NCBI RefSeq assembly: GCF_000381925.1 | Contig: NZ_KB907307.1 | Coordinates: 1,488,001-1,552,000, forward strand | DNA length: 64,000 nucleotides | Reading direction: 5' to 3' | From: Nocardia sp. BMG111209 | GTDB lineage: Bacteria; Actinomycetota; Actinomycetes; Mycobacteriales; Mycobacteriaceae | Part shown: piece by piece, positions 32,982-41,730 of the stretch | How positions within the stretch are numbered: position 1 is the first letter of the stretch | Layout of the letters: the number at the start of each line of letters is the position of its first letter | Notes under the pieces: model-generated | The model's input: only the letters and a program-made list of their open reading frames with translations | Database searches by the model: none | What the model was told of the DNA's origin: nothing | Program-made: the position numbers and the translations under genes

Positions 32982-33733
32982 ACCCCACGTTATTCCGGGT
33001 CGAATGGTATCGATGGCTGCGCACCCGCCGGTTGGTGGCGCTGGTGGCGGCCTTCGTGTTGTTCGCCTTCCTGTCGTTGTTCGGCGCGAAATATCTGCCG
33101 GACCTGATCGGGCACTCCGCCGAGATCCGGCTGCTGCGCACACCCGACTGGCGCGACGGCATACAGCAGTACGTGAAGAACGCGGGACTGCTGCTCCCGG
33201 CTGTTTCGGTAGTGCTCGCCGCGCAGGCATGCGCGGTGCGCGGGACCGATCCGATCGGCATCTACTACCTCAGCCGCGAGGTCTCCCCGATACGCCTGTA
33301 CCTGCCGCGGATCCTGGTCGCGGCCGGCATCGTCGCGGTGGCGGCCGTGCTCGGGGCGGTGATCGCGCTGTACGAGTGCCGGGCGTTGTTCGGCCCGTAT
33401 CCCCTGGCCGCCGCGGCGAGTTGTCTTGCGGTACAGGGGATCGCGCTGGTCCTGTGCGCGGCGCTCGGTGCGGCCGTGGCGGCGCGGACCGGTTCGGCCG
33501 GTCGTGCGGTGGCCGTGGTCGCGGCGGGGTACGTGCTCTGCCTGTCGGTCGCGACCGTGCCCGCGGCTGCGCCGTACCTGCCGACCGCCGCGTTGCAGCC
33601 CGGTATCGGCGACGCCGGGCTGCCGGTCGTCGACGCGGCGAAGTCGCTGGTCGGGCCGGCCGCTGCAGTCGTGCTCGCACTCACGGCGGCGCTGACCGCG
33701 CCGATCCGCACGGTCGGCGCCACGGCCCGCTGA
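32978..33733 (+). CDS. ABC-2 type permease
   Basis: A 251-residue membrane protein with six likely helices: LVALVAAFVLFAFLSLFG, LLLPAVSVVLAAQACAV, ILVAAGIVAVAAVLGAVIAL, LAAAASCLAVQGIALVLCAAL, AVAVVAAGYVLCLSVATV and a C-terminal VVLALTAALTAP. It matches YxlG-like permeases in size and N terminus (E-W-Y-R-W-L-R-T-R-R). It starts with TTG overlapping the ATPase stop. Together with the preceding two genes it forms a complete small exporter. No sigma factor or peptide precursor gene adjoins. Confidence 0.85.
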   Translation: MNPTLFRVEWYRWLRTRRLVALVAAFVLFAFLSLFGAKYLPDLIGHSAEIRLLRTPDWRDGIQQYVKNAGLLLPAVSVVLAAQACAVRGTDPIGIYYLSREVSPIRLYLPRILVAAGIVAVAAVLGAVIALYECRALFGPYPLAAAASCLAVQGIALVLCAALGAAVAARTGSAGRAVAVVAAGYVLCLSVATVPAAAPYLPTAALQPGIGDAGLPVVDAAKSLVGPAAAVVLALTAALTAPIRTVGATAR

Positions 33734-33820
33734 CCTCCGGCCCGCGCTGCCCGCCGCACGGACATCGCCCGTTTCCGTCGCCTTCGCCGAACCGACGGCC
33801 CGCGGCGGTAGCCTGGCGCG

Positions 33821-35374
33821 GTGAGGTCAACGGACGACACACCGGGCACAACGTCGCGACCGGGTATCGCACTGGCGGCGGTGACCGCCGTGCTGTTCGT
33901 CACCTTCCTCGACACGACGGTCGTCAGTGTCGCGCTGGGCGATATCCGGCACGAACTCAGCACCGACGTGATGCTGTTGCAGTGGGTGGTCAACGCCTAC
34001 ACGCTGGTCTTCGCCGGGCTGATGCTGGCCGGTGGGTCACTGGGTGATCGGTGGGGCCGCAAGCGGGTGATGATCGCCGGTCTGGTGGTCTTCTGCGCGG
34101 GTTCGGTGGTCGCGGCGACCGCGGCCACCGTGCCGGTGCTCATCGCCGGTCGGGCGATCATGGGCCTGGGCGCGGCGGCCTCGGAGCCGGGCACGCTGTC
34201 GGTGCTGCGGCACATCTTCCCCGAGGAGCGGGTCCGCGCGCGGGCGCTCGGCGTGTGGGCGGCGGTGTCGGGGCTGGCGCTGGCGGCCGGGCCGGTGCTC
34301 GGCGGGGTGCTGGTGCACGCGTACGGGTGGCGCTCGATCTTCTGGTTCAACCTGATCATCGGCGCGGTCGCCCTGGTCGCGGCGCTGTGGTCGGTGCCGG
34401 AGAGCGCCGACCCGCATCCGGGCCCGATCGATTGGGCCGGAATCGTCCTGGGCGCGGGCTTCCTCGGCTCGGTGATCTACGCCGCGATCAGCGGGGAGGA
34501 CCGCGGGTACAGCTCACCGCTGGTGATCACCCTGTTCGTGGTCGCGGCGGTGGCGTTCGCCGGATTCGTGGTGGTCGAGACCCGGGTGCGCGCACCCATT
34601 CTCGACTTCCGGTACCTGCGCCTGCCCGCGGTGCGCGACGCGCTGGTGGTGGCCTTCGCCGTCTACTTCGGGATCTTCTCGATCTTCTTCTTCACCGCGC
34701 TGTATCTGCAAGTGATGCAATCGTATTCGGCCGCGCGCACGGCGGGTGTGTTCGCGCCGATGGCGGCCGGGATCATCCTCGGCTCGCTGGCCGCGGGTAT
34801 CTGGGTGTCGCGCCGGGGCGCCCGCACCCCGATGATCATCGGCTGCCTGGCCGGCGCCGCGGGCCTGCTGCTGACCCGCCACGAGCTCGCCGGGCCGCTG
34901 CACGACGGGCCGCTGGCGACCGTGATGGCCGTGGCGGGACTGGGTTTCGGTATCGCGGTGGTGCCGCTGACCTCGGCAGTGCTGTCCGGGGTGCCCGCCG
35001 AACATTCGGGCATGGCCGCCGCGGTGACCAATACGATGCGGCAGGTCGGATCCGCGGTCGGCGTCGCGGTGCTCGGCGCCCTGGTGAACTCGTTCCTCAC
35101 CTCGGATCTGAAGGATCGGATGAGTCAGCTCGGGTTGCCGGGCGCGCTACAGCCCGCCGCGATCGACGCCGTCGAACGCGGCCGCATCCCGAAGGGCGTC
35201 GACACCACCCCGTACCTGAAATACCTCTCGAAGGTGAACGACGTCCTCAACACCGGCAAGGTCGCGTTCCATCACGGACTCGATGTGGCACTGCTGGTTT
35301 CGGCCGTGCTGATCCTCGCCGCGGCCGCGTTCACGGCGGTGGACGCGATCCTTCACCGGGACGCCTCCGCGTAG
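33821..35374 (+). CDS. MFS transporter, DHA2 family
   Basis: A 517-residue, 14-helix exporter. It shows motif D1 (FLDTTVVSVALGDI), motif A (GGSLGDRWGRKRV), the TM4 stretch GRAIMGLGAAASEP and TM5 AAGPVLGGVLV. A periplasmic loop of ~60 residues precedes the last helix (RIPKGVDTTPYLKYLSKVNDVL). It starts with GTG at 33821. Its 3' end overlaps the convergent MMPL gene by 22 bp, so the two transcripts are antisense at their ends. No dedicated regulator is adjacent. Substrate unknown. Confidence 0.9.
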   Translation: MRSTDDTPGTTSRPGIALAAVTAVLFVTFLDTTVVSVALGDIRHELSTDVMLLQWVVNAYTLVFAGLMLAGGSLGDRWGRKRVMIAGLVVFCAGSVVAATAATVPVLIAGRAIMGLGAAASEPGTLSVLRHIFPEERVRARALGVWAAVSGLALAAGPVLGGVLVHAYGWRSIFWFNLIIGAVALVAALWSVPESADPHPGPIDWAGIVLGAGFLGSVIYAAISGEDRGYSSPLVITLFVVAAVAFAGFVVVETRVRAPILDFRYLRLPAVRDALVVAFAVYFGIFSIFFFTALYLQVMQSYSAARTAGVFAPMAAGIILGSLAAGIWVSRRGARTPMIIGCLAGAAGLLLTRHELAGPLHDGPLATVMAVAGLGFGIAVVPLTSAVLSGVPAEHSGMAAAVTNTMRQVGSAVGVAVLGALVNSFLTSDLKDRMSQLGLPGALQPAAIDAVERGRIPKGVDTTPYLKYLSKVNDVLNTGKVAFHHGLDVALLVSAVLILAAAAFTAVDAILHRDASA

Positions 35375-37446
35375 TCCGCCGCCCGGTGCTGCCGCGCCGG
35401 ATCCGACGGCCACCAGACCCGCGGGCCGATCAGGCGGAACAGCGCGGGGATGACGACCGTCCGGACCAGGAACGTGTCGAGCAGGATGCCGAGGCCCACC
35501 ACGATCCCCAGCTGGGTCAGGGTGATCAGCGGCAGCACGCCCAGTACGCAGAACACTGCGGCGAGCACGATGCCGGCGCTGGTGATCACCGCGCCGGTCG
35601 CCGACACCGCGCGGACGATACCGCCGGTGGTGCCGTGCCCGGCCGTCTCCTCCCGCGCCCGGGTCACCAGGAAGATCGTGTAGTCGACCCCGAGCGCGAC
35701 CAGGAACAGGAAGGCGAACAGCGGCACGTTCACGTCGAGGGCGGGAAAACCGAAGAGGTGCGCGCTGATCCAGCTCCCGAGCCCCAGCGCCGCGAGCGCG
35801 CTGAGTACGGTGATCGCCACCAGCAGGACCGCCGCCGGTACCGCGCGCAGGACGGCGAGCAGCACCAGCAGTACGACGGCGAGGATGAACGGGATGACCA
35901 CGCCCCGATCCCGGCCGGCCGCCGCCCGGGTGTCGAGGGCCTGCGCGTCGCTGCCGCCGACCTTCGCGTCCGCACCGGGGATACCGGACAGGCCGCCGCG
36001 CAGCTGCCGGATGGTGTCGAAGGCCGCCGCCGAGGACGGTGGCGCGTCGAGGGTGACCGACCAGCGGGCAACGCCGGCGGCGGAGATCCCGGTCGGCTGC
36101 GCCCGCGTCACCCCGGGGGTCCGGGCGAGCAGCGCCGACACCTCTTCGGCGGCAACGGGATCGGCCAGCACGACGGTGGGATCCGAAGCGCCCGAAGGGA
36201 AGTGGGCCGCCAGCGTATCGAGGCCGGAGACCGATTCGGCCCGCACCCGGAACTGATCCGCTTGTGCGAGGCCGACTTTCGCGAACGGCAGGGCCGCGGC
36301 GCAGACGATCAGGAACATCAGGGTGCCGGCGGCGACCCGCACCGGGCGGCGGACCACCGCCTCGGCGACCCGATGCCACGGCCCGGTCCGCGCGGCGTCG
36401 CGGCCGTCCACCGCGGGGACGAAGGGCCAGAACGCCTTCCGGCCCGCCAGTGCGAGCGCCGGCGGCAGTCCGAACAGGACGAACAGCACCGCGACCACCA
36501 GTCCGGCCGCGGCCAGCAGGCCGAGGCTGCGGGTGTTGGGCAGGGTGGCGAGCAACAGGGTCAGCAGGGCCAGCACCACGGTGACGTTGCTGGCCAGCAC
36601 GGCCGGTCCGGCGCGGCGCACCGCGGCCCGCAAGGCGAGGCGATGATCCTCGATCCGATGCAGTTCGTCGCGATAGCGCGAGACCAGCAGCAGGGCGTAA
36701 TTGGTGCCCGCGCCGAACACCAGCACGCTGGTGATGCCGGAGGTGGATCCGTCGAAGGTCAGGCCGGTGGCGCTCGCCAGCCCGGTGCCGACCACCCCGG
36801 CCACCCGGTCCGCCACCGCGACGACCGCGAGCGGGATCAGCCACAGCACCGGCGAGCGGTACGTGGCGATCAGCAGGACGGCCACCACCAGCGCCGTGAT
36901 GGACAGCAGCAGCACGTTCGCGCCGGAGAACGAGTCGGCGATATCGGCGCCGAAGGCCGGGCCGCCGGTCATCTGCAGGCGCAGCCCGGCCGGTAGTCCG
37001 TCGCGGCCCGCGGCCCGCACGTCCCGGATCCGGTCGGTCAGCGCGAAACCGCTGAGGTCGGCCGGGACCGCAACCGGGCCGACCGCCGCCCGGTGGTCGG
37101 GTGCGAGGACGGGGGCGGCGTTCGGCGGTGGGGTGCTGGTGACGGCGGCGCGCATCCGGGTCAGCGCGGCGGCGGTCGCTGCTTCGTCGGCCGCGTCCAG
37201 CGGGCCGCCGTCGGTCCGGCTCAGCACCGCGACGGCCGTGGCGGTGCCGCCGTCGGGGAACGTCCGCAGCTGCTGTTTCACGATCGCCGACTCCGCCGAC
37301 GACGGCAGCGAGTCCGGTGACCGGCTCGCCGAATCGTTGCTTCCGATCAGGACCGCCAACGCGGCGGCGATGGCGACGAGGCCCACCAGCAGGGCCCACG
37401 ACCTCCGGCCGGAGACCAGGGCGGCGTACCGATCCCAGAGACGCAT
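35353..37446 (-). CDS. MMPL/RND-family transporter
   Basis: A 697-residue MMPL protein with two similar halves. Each half has one N-terminal helix, a periplasmic loop of 130-170 residues, and five further helices. Visible: WALLVGLVAIAAALAVLIG, then the block ITSVLVFGAGTNYALLLVSRYRDEL with the G-x-x-x-D/N-Y proton-relay signature, and its second-half equivalent FLFLVALGVDYTIFLVTRAREE. Such proteins export lipids, lipid-linked siderophores or drugs in Mycobacteriales. The ATG at 37446 avoids the palindrome at 37456. It is divergent from a MarR gene, so its control is probably direct repression by that MarR. Confidence 0.93.
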   Translation of the reverse strand: MRLWDRYAALVSGRRSWALLVGLVAIAAALAVLIGSNDSASRSPDSLPSSAESAIVKQQLRTFPDGGTATAVAVLSRTDGGPLDAADEAATAAALTRMRAAVTSTPPPNAAPVLAPDHRAAVGPVAVPADLSGFALTDRIRDVRAAGRDGLPAGLRLQMTGGPAFGADIADSFSGANVLLLSITALVVAVLLIATYRSPVLWLIPLAVVAVADRVAGVVGTGLASATGLTFDGSTSGITSVLVFGAGTNYALLLVSRYRDELHRIEDHRLALRAAVRRAGPAVLASNVTVVLALLTLLLATLPNTRSLGLLAAAGLVVAVLFVLFGLPPALALAGRKAFWPFVPAVDGRDAARTGPWHRVAEAVVRRPVRVAAGTLMFLIVCAAALPFAKVGLAQADQFRVRAESVSGLDTLAAHFPSGASDPTVVLADPVAAEEVSALLARTPGVTRAQPTGISAAGVARWSVTLDAPPSSAAAFDTIRQLRGGLSGIPGADAKVGGSDAQALDTRAAAGRDRGVVIPFILAVVLLVLLAVLRAVPAAVLLVAITVLSALAALGLGSWISAHLFGFPALDVNVPLFAFLFLVALGVDYTIFLVTRAREETAGHGTTGGIVRAVSATGAVITSAGIVLAAVFCVLGVLPLITLTQLGIVVGLGILLDTFLVRTVVIPALFRLIGPRVWWPSDPARQHRAADYAEASR

Positions 37447-37455
37447 GCGGCCAAC

Positions 37456-37474
37456 TATTTCAGAAACTGAAATA
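37456..37474. promoter_or_regulatory. MarR operator between MMPL and marR-type genes
   Basis: Perfect 8-bp arms (TATTTCAG / CTGAAATA) around AAA, 9 bp upstream of the MMPL start and in an otherwise G+C-rich gap. Size and A+T-rich palindromic form fit MarR-family sites. Confidence 0.7.
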
Positions 37475-37527
37475 AATGACAACCGCATCGGGCGGCTAGG
37501 GTGTCAGCACGCGGAGAGGAGAACGCC

Positions 37528-38058
37528 ATGACGCACGGCACCGGCCCGGCCGGTCCGGACGATCGCGAACGCGATCGCCTGCAACTCGACATCGCCCGTG
37601 ACATCCGGGCGCTCACCGCGGTGTCGGAACAGATCGGGCATCAGTTCGCCCGCTCGAACAGTCTGCGTCCCAACGATTTCCGCGCACTGATGCATATCGC
37701 CACCGCCGACACCGAGGGCGCCCCGCTGACCGCCGGGGGGCTGCGCGCCCGGATGGGCCTGTCCCCGGCCGCCGTCACCTACCTGGTCGAGCGCCTGATC
37801 GACTCGGGTCATGTGCGGCGCTCGACCGATCCCGCCGACCGCCGCCGGGTGCTGCTGCATCACAGCGAGCACGGCATGGCGGTGGCCCGGGACTTCTTCA
37901 CGCCGCTGGGTGCGCGCAACCGGGAGGGGACCGCCGAACTACCCGACGCCGATCTGGCCGCCGCGCATCGGGTGCTGACGGCCATCGTGGCGGCCATGTG
38001 GCGTTACCACGCCGAATTGCCGCCGGCCGCCGCCGAGCCGGATCCGGAATCCGCCTGA
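37528..38058 (+). CDS. MarR-family transcriptional regulator
   Basis: A 176-residue MarR protein: helices RDIRALTAVSEQIGHQFARS, then LTAGGLRARMGLSPAAVTYLVERLIDSGHV (recognition helix), then the wing RSTDPADRRRVLLHHSEHG with the D-x-R-x-x conserved at the wing tip. The C-terminal helices dimerise. The ATG at 37528 follows GGAGAGGAGA; an upstream in-frame GTG at 37501 has no such site. It is divergent from the MMPL transporter across a perfect palindrome and ends 1 bp from the convergent beta-propeller gene. Confidence 0.92.
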   Translation: MTHGTGPAGPDDRERDRLQLDIARDIRALTAVSEQIGHQFARSNSLRPNDFRALMHIATADTEGAPLTAGGLRARMGLSPAAVTYLVERLIDSGHVRRSTDPADRRRVLLHHSEHGMAVARDFFTPLGARNREGTAELPDADLAAAHRVLTAIVAAMWRYHAELPPAAAEPDPESA

Positions 38059-38059
38059 A

Positions 38060-39247
38060 CTAGCGGGCGTGGTTCATCTGCACCTGGATCCGCAGCCAGG
38101 TCGGATCGCTGTCGGTGGCGGTGTCGACCGTCCCGAGATCGCCCGGCTCCCAGGTCCGTGCCCCGTCGGTGAGTACCAGTTGCGATTCGAGATCCGCACG
38201 AGGATCCACGTCGGAGGTACCGGCGAGGAAGTCCGGCACCGCGGATCGCGAGGCCACCGCGCGGTCCGCGGACGTGGCGAGGAGGGTCAGCTCGCCGGTG
38301 GCGTCGGCGACCACCAGATCCCCGCCCGCGGTGGCGCCCAGGGCGGTCACGGCGGCGCCGCTCGGGATGTCGTGACCCTCCGAGCGCTGATTGCCGAGGT
38401 CGGCTTCGACCAGAGTGCCGGTCGGCGTGCCGATCCAGAGCACTCCGGGCCGGGTCCCGAACGCGATGTTGTGCCGCGACCAGGCCCGCATTCGATCCAG
38501 CCACTCCTGCGGGTAGGGGTAACCCGGGCTCGGTTCGCCCAGCGTCGTCGACAGCACGTTGTCCAGCGAGGGGAATTCGAAGACGTCCAGCGTATTCACG
38601 TAGGCGTTGCCCCGGATCGCCAGATACCGGCCGTCCGGGCTGAAGATCGGCGTCTCGTACCCGTCGACGTCGAGGATCAGCGCGCGGCGCAGCACTTTCG
38701 GCGCAGCTCCCGCCGCACCGGCCCGCGCGAAGATGCCCAGGGTCGCACCCTGATTGCTGCGCAGCGTGAGGACCAGTCCGCCGGCCGGATGGGCCGCGAC
38801 CCCGGTGTCCCAGCCCGGTCCCGTGCCGAGCGCCCCCGTCGCGAGATCCAGGACGTCCGAACATTCCCGGGTGTCGCCGCCCGTCGCCGTCGGGATCGCC
38901 CACATCGTGCGCCCGTCCGGGCCGAACGCCACGTTCCGATAGGCCGCCGGGATTCCGGCGAATGCGGACATCCCCGACGGGGTCCAGCGCCGCACCGGAC
39001 CGCCGTTCGCGATCAGCAGCACCGGCTGTTCGGGATGCCAGGCGACGGCCGGCAGGCGGGTGCGGCCGTCGTCCGGCGCGGCCGCCTCGACGATGCCGAG
39101 CGTGCGCAGATCGCTTGCGTCCCAGATGTATACGACTCCACGGCCGGAATCCAGGCCGGCGATCAACGGAAGTCGCGGATGGCACACCACACGCCCGACT
39201 GCAACTCCCCCACCGACCCGGACACGTGTGACGGTCTCAACGGTCAT
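38060..39247 (-). CDS. WD40/YVTN-like beta-propeller protein
   Basis: A 395-residue protein of repeated beta strands with WD-like phrases (LPLIAGLDSGRGVVYIWDAS, AVAWHPEQPVLLIANG, NVAFGPDGRTMWAI, IFSPDGRYLAIRG, DLVVADATGELTLLA). It has no signal peptide, membrane helix or enzymatic domain. It is probably a cytosolic scaffold-like propeller. The ATG at 39247 is the only start near the first strand. It ends 1 bp from the MarR gene and lies 38 bp downstream of the SDR on the same strand. The function is not assignable. Confidence 0.75.
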   Translation of the reverse strand: MTVETVTRVRVGGGVAVGRVVCHPRLPLIAGLDSGRGVVYIWDASDLRTLGIVEAAAPDDGRTRLPAVAWHPEQPVLLIANGGPVRRWTPSGMSAFAGIPAAYRNVAFGPDGRTMWAIPTATGGDTRECSDVLDLATGALGTGPGWDTGVAAHPAGGLVLTLRSNQGATLGIFARAGAAGAAPKVLRRALILDVDGYETPIFSPDGRYLAIRGNAYVNTLDVFEFPSLDNVLSTTLGEPSPGYPYPQEWLDRMRAWSRHNIAFGTRPGVLWIGTPTGTLVEADLGNQRSEGHDIPSGAAVTALGATAGGDLVVADATGELTLLATSADRAVASRSAVPDFLAGTSDVDPRADLESQLVLTDGARTWEPGDLGTVDTATDSDPTWLRIQVQMNHAR

Positions 39248-39285
39248 CCAGACACCGTAGCGCCGCCGACCGGGCCGCGCTCTCC

Positions 39286-40173
39286 TCAGCGCCGGGAAGA
39301 TGTGCGCGCAGGCACGGGATCGGCGGCGCCGGACTCGAACGGGGACCAGGGCAGCACCTTTCCGTCGCGGATCAGCTGTCCGTACCGGTCCGGATCGGCC
39401 GGGCGCAGCGCGAGATCGAGCAACGGCACGGCCGCCTCCGCCGGGGTGGGCTGATCCGAGACGTCCCACCACAGCGCCGAGGTCGGGGTGTTCATCATGC
39501 CGGGGCAGACGGCGGCGAGGAGGATGTCGCGCGCCAGATCGTCGTCGCGGCGCTCGGCCGCCAGCGCCCGGACCGCCGCGACCTGACCGATCTTCGACGG
39601 GATGTTGACGAATCCGGGCCACGCGCCGGCGCGGGCACTGCCGTCGGCGACGGCGTCGCGCCACGCGGCGATCTGCTCGTCGACCTCGTCCAGCGAGGCC
39701 GGCGCCGCGAACCGGTCGTGCAGGACCGGTGCGAGCTGGTGCAGGGTGCCCAGCGAACTGGCGACGACCAGCAGCCGTCCGTGCTCGCGCAGCAGCGGCG
39801 CGAACGCGCGCAGCAACCGGGTGGTGCCGAAGTTGTTGACCTCGGTGTACCGATCGACGATCGCGCGCGGGTCGTCGTCGGGGCTGACGCGCATGACCGC
39901 GTTGCCGAAGACGATGTCGACGCCGCCGTGGCGCTGCCGCAACTGCTCGGCCAGCCGCGCGGCGGCCTGCGGATCGGCGACGTCGAACAGCTCACCCCGG
40001 ACGGTGGCGCCGCCGGCCGGCATCGCTTCGACCGCGCGGGAGACCCGGTCGAAGTCACGACCGGTGAGGTACACGGTGTCCGCCGGCCCCAACCGCCGGG
40101 CCAGCCCCTCGACCAGGGCCAGACCCAGACCCTGGGTGGCGCCGGTGACCAGAGCGACTGTGGGAGTAGTCAT
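39286..40173 (-). CDS. SDR-family protein lacking the catalytic tyrosine
   Basis: A 295-residue short-chain dehydrogenase-like protein of the carbonyl-reductase type. The cofactor motif VALVTGATQGLGLALVEGLA (T-G-x3-G-x-G), then FDVADPQ, a modified N-A-G position IVFGNAV, and the active-site serine in LLVVASSLGTL are present. In the Y-x3-K segment the protein reads FVNIPSKIGQVA: alignment on the W-P-x4-Y-x3-K-x-G pattern puts Asn (codon AAC) where Tyr is expected. Catalysis would be altered or lost. ATG at 40173; divergent from a LysR regulator. Confidence 0.82.
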   Translation of the reverse strand: MTTPTVALVTGATQGLGLALVEGLARRLGPADTVYLTGRDFDRVSRAVEAMPAGGATVRGELFDVADPQAAARLAEQLRQRHGGVDIVFGNAVMRVSPDDDPRAIVDRYTEVNNFGTTRLLRAFAPLLREHGRLLVVASSLGTLHQLAPVLHDRFAAPASLDEVDEQIAAWRDAVADGSARAGAWPGFVNIPSKIGQVAAVRALAAERRDDDLARDILLAAVCPGMMNTPTSALWWDVSDQPTPAEAAVPLLDLALRPADPDRYGQLIRDGKVLPWSPFESGAADPVPARTSSRR

Positions 40174-40289
40174 TTCGACCTTCCTGATTTCGACCTTCGC
40201 GAACCGTTCCCGGTCCGCACCGTCCATGCTGTGCCGGTCCGAGCCATGTGACCAGCGAAAGTTTCTCAACTCTGGTATGCGTAAATGTC

Positions 40290-41207
40290 ATGACCTTCGG
40301 CGATGCCTCACTGACCGCGCTGCGGGTGTTCCGGGAGGTGGCCGAGCGCGGGACACTGACCGCCGCCGCGGCGGCCCTCGGTTACACCCAGTCGGCGGTG
40401 TCGCGCCAGATCGCGACCCTGGAACGCGCCGCGGGCGCCGAACTGTTGCAGCGCCGCCACGACGGAGTCCGGCTGACCGCGGCCGGCCGGATCGTGGCCC
40501 GCCGCGCCGCCGCCGTGATCGACCAGATCGACGCCACCGCAAGGGAATTGGCCGGCATCCCGGAGGAATCGGCCTCGGTCCGGCTGGGCTGGTTCACCAG
40601 CGCCGGCGCCTGGCTGGTCCCGCGGGCCCTGGCCGAACTGCGCCGCACCCATCCCGGAATCACCGTCGTCGGCCGCGAGGGCAGTACGCCGGCGCTGGTC
40701 CGGGCCCTGCGCGCGGGCACGATCGACCTGGCCCTGCTCGCCTCGGCGCCGCCGTATCGCCCACCGGATTCCGAGACACCCGCCCTGCGACTGCAGGTAC
40801 TGGCCGAGCGCACCCTGCTGGTGGCCGTCCCCGCCGACCACCCCCTCGCCCGCGGCGACTACATCGACATCGACGACCTGCGCGGCCGCCGCTGGATCGC
40901 CGGTCCGCGCGGCGACTACACGATGGGTGTCTGGCCCGGCGTCGACGAACGCCCGGAGATCGCGCACACCACCCGCGACTGGCTGGCGAAGCTGCACCTG
41001 GTCGCGGCGGGCTGCGGCATCACCACGGTCCCCGCCGGCCTCGGCGCGGCCCTGCCACCGGGCGTCCGGGCACTTCCGGTCCGCGGTGGCGCCGACGAAT
41101 CCCGCCGCCTGCTGCTGGCCCGCCTTCCCCAACCGCTGCCCGACTCGGTAGCCCGGCTGTCCGCCGCCCTACGCGCCGCTTCCATCGAAACACCGCCGAC
41201 ACCGTAG
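40290..41207 (+). CDS. LysR-family transcriptional regulator
   Basis: A 305-residue LysR protein. The HTH is residues ~5-65: LTALRVFREVAERGTLTAAAAALGYTQSAVSRQIATLERAAGAELLQR. A periplasmic-binding-protein-like effector domain follows (SVRLGWFTSAGAWLVPRALAELRRTHP to GLGAALPPGVRALPV). The length is normal. It is divergent from the SDR-like gene, with 116 bp between starts containing A+T-rich sequence suitable for a LysR site (TTTCTCAACTCTGG near 40262), so it probably controls that gene. The inducer is unknown. Confidence 0.92.
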   Translation: MTFGDASLTALRVFREVAERGTLTAAAAALGYTQSAVSRQIATLERAAGAELLQRRHDGVRLTAAGRIVARRAAAVIDQIDATARELAGIPEESASVRLGWFTSAGAWLVPRALAELRRTHPGITVVGREGSTPALVRALRAGTIDLALLASAPPYRPPDSETPALRLQVLAERTLLVAVPADHPLARGDYIDIDDLRGRRWIAGPRGDYTMGVWPGVDERPEIAHTTRDWLAKLHLVAAGCGITTVPAGLGAALPPGVRALPVRGGADESRRLLLARLPQPLPDSVARLSAALRAASIETPPTP

Positions 41208-41260
41208 CCGGACGCGGTATGCGATCGAAAGAAGGCGGCAATCAGTGGTATAGGTACCTC

Positions 41261-41644
41261 ATGGATACCGAGCAGGTAGAGCCGACGGAATACGACATCT
41301 TCGATCTCAATTGCCCATCGCGCGCGGTGTTCGACCGGCTCGGCGAGCGTTGGACCGGATTCGTGCTACTGGCACTGGAACCGGGGACCAAACGGTTCTC
41401 CGAACTGCGCCGCCACATCCAGGGCATCACGCAGAAGATGCTCACCCAGACGCTCCGCGGCCTGGAACGCGACGGCATCGTCGAACGAACCGTGTATCCG
41501 ACGGTCCCGGTGACGGTCGAATACGCCCTCACTCCGCTGGGCCGCAGCCTCAGCGAGACCGTCGCGGTACTACGCGCCTGGGCCTACACCCACATCGACG
41601 ACATCGAGGCGGCCCGCGCCCGATACGCCGGCGCCGACCGGTAG
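41261..41644 (+). CDS. HxlR-family transcriptional regulator
   Basis: A 127-residue HxlR winged-helix protein: DLNCPSRAVFDRLGERWTGFVLLALEPGTKRFSEL, then ITQKMLTQTLRGLERDGIVERTVYPTVPVTVEYALTPLG. Cys18 in the L-N-C-P position is the redox- or electrophile-sensing residue of HypR/QorR-like members, so oxidant or quinone sensing is plausible. The length is typical. It lies 53 bp after LysR on the same strand and 86 bp before the MFS pump. It could regulate the pump, but the palindrome there fits the downstream TetR better. Confidence 0.9.
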   Translation: MDTEQVEPTEYDIFDLNCPSRAVFDRLGERWTGFVLLALEPGTKRFSELRRHIQGITQKMLTQTLRGLERDGIVERTVYPTVPVTVEYALTPLGRSLSETVAVLRAWAYTHIDDIEAARARYAGADR

Positions 41645-41687
41645 CGGCGCGGTCGCTCGCGGAGGAGCACACGACTCGGCGATATGG

Positions 41688-41713
41688 AGGTAACCTTCAA
41701 AAGAAGGTTACCT
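41688..41713. promoter_or_regulatory. operator of the MFS-TetR operon
   Basis: Perfect 11-bp arms (left arm AGGTAACCTTC) around AAAA, 17 bp before the MFS start. The right arm extends to a nested GAAGG-TTA-CCTTC palindrome. This is the probable site of the TetR encoded as second gene of the operon. Confidence 0.75.
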
Positions 41714-41730
41714 TCTATTGGAGGAGTCCC

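Noticed and set aside
34051..36996. A continuous 981-codon open frame on the plus strand
   Set aside because: It runs through the MFS gene in another frame and antisense to the MMPL gene. Its translation is Arg/Gly-rich low complexity without domains, as expected of shadow frames in high-GC DNA.
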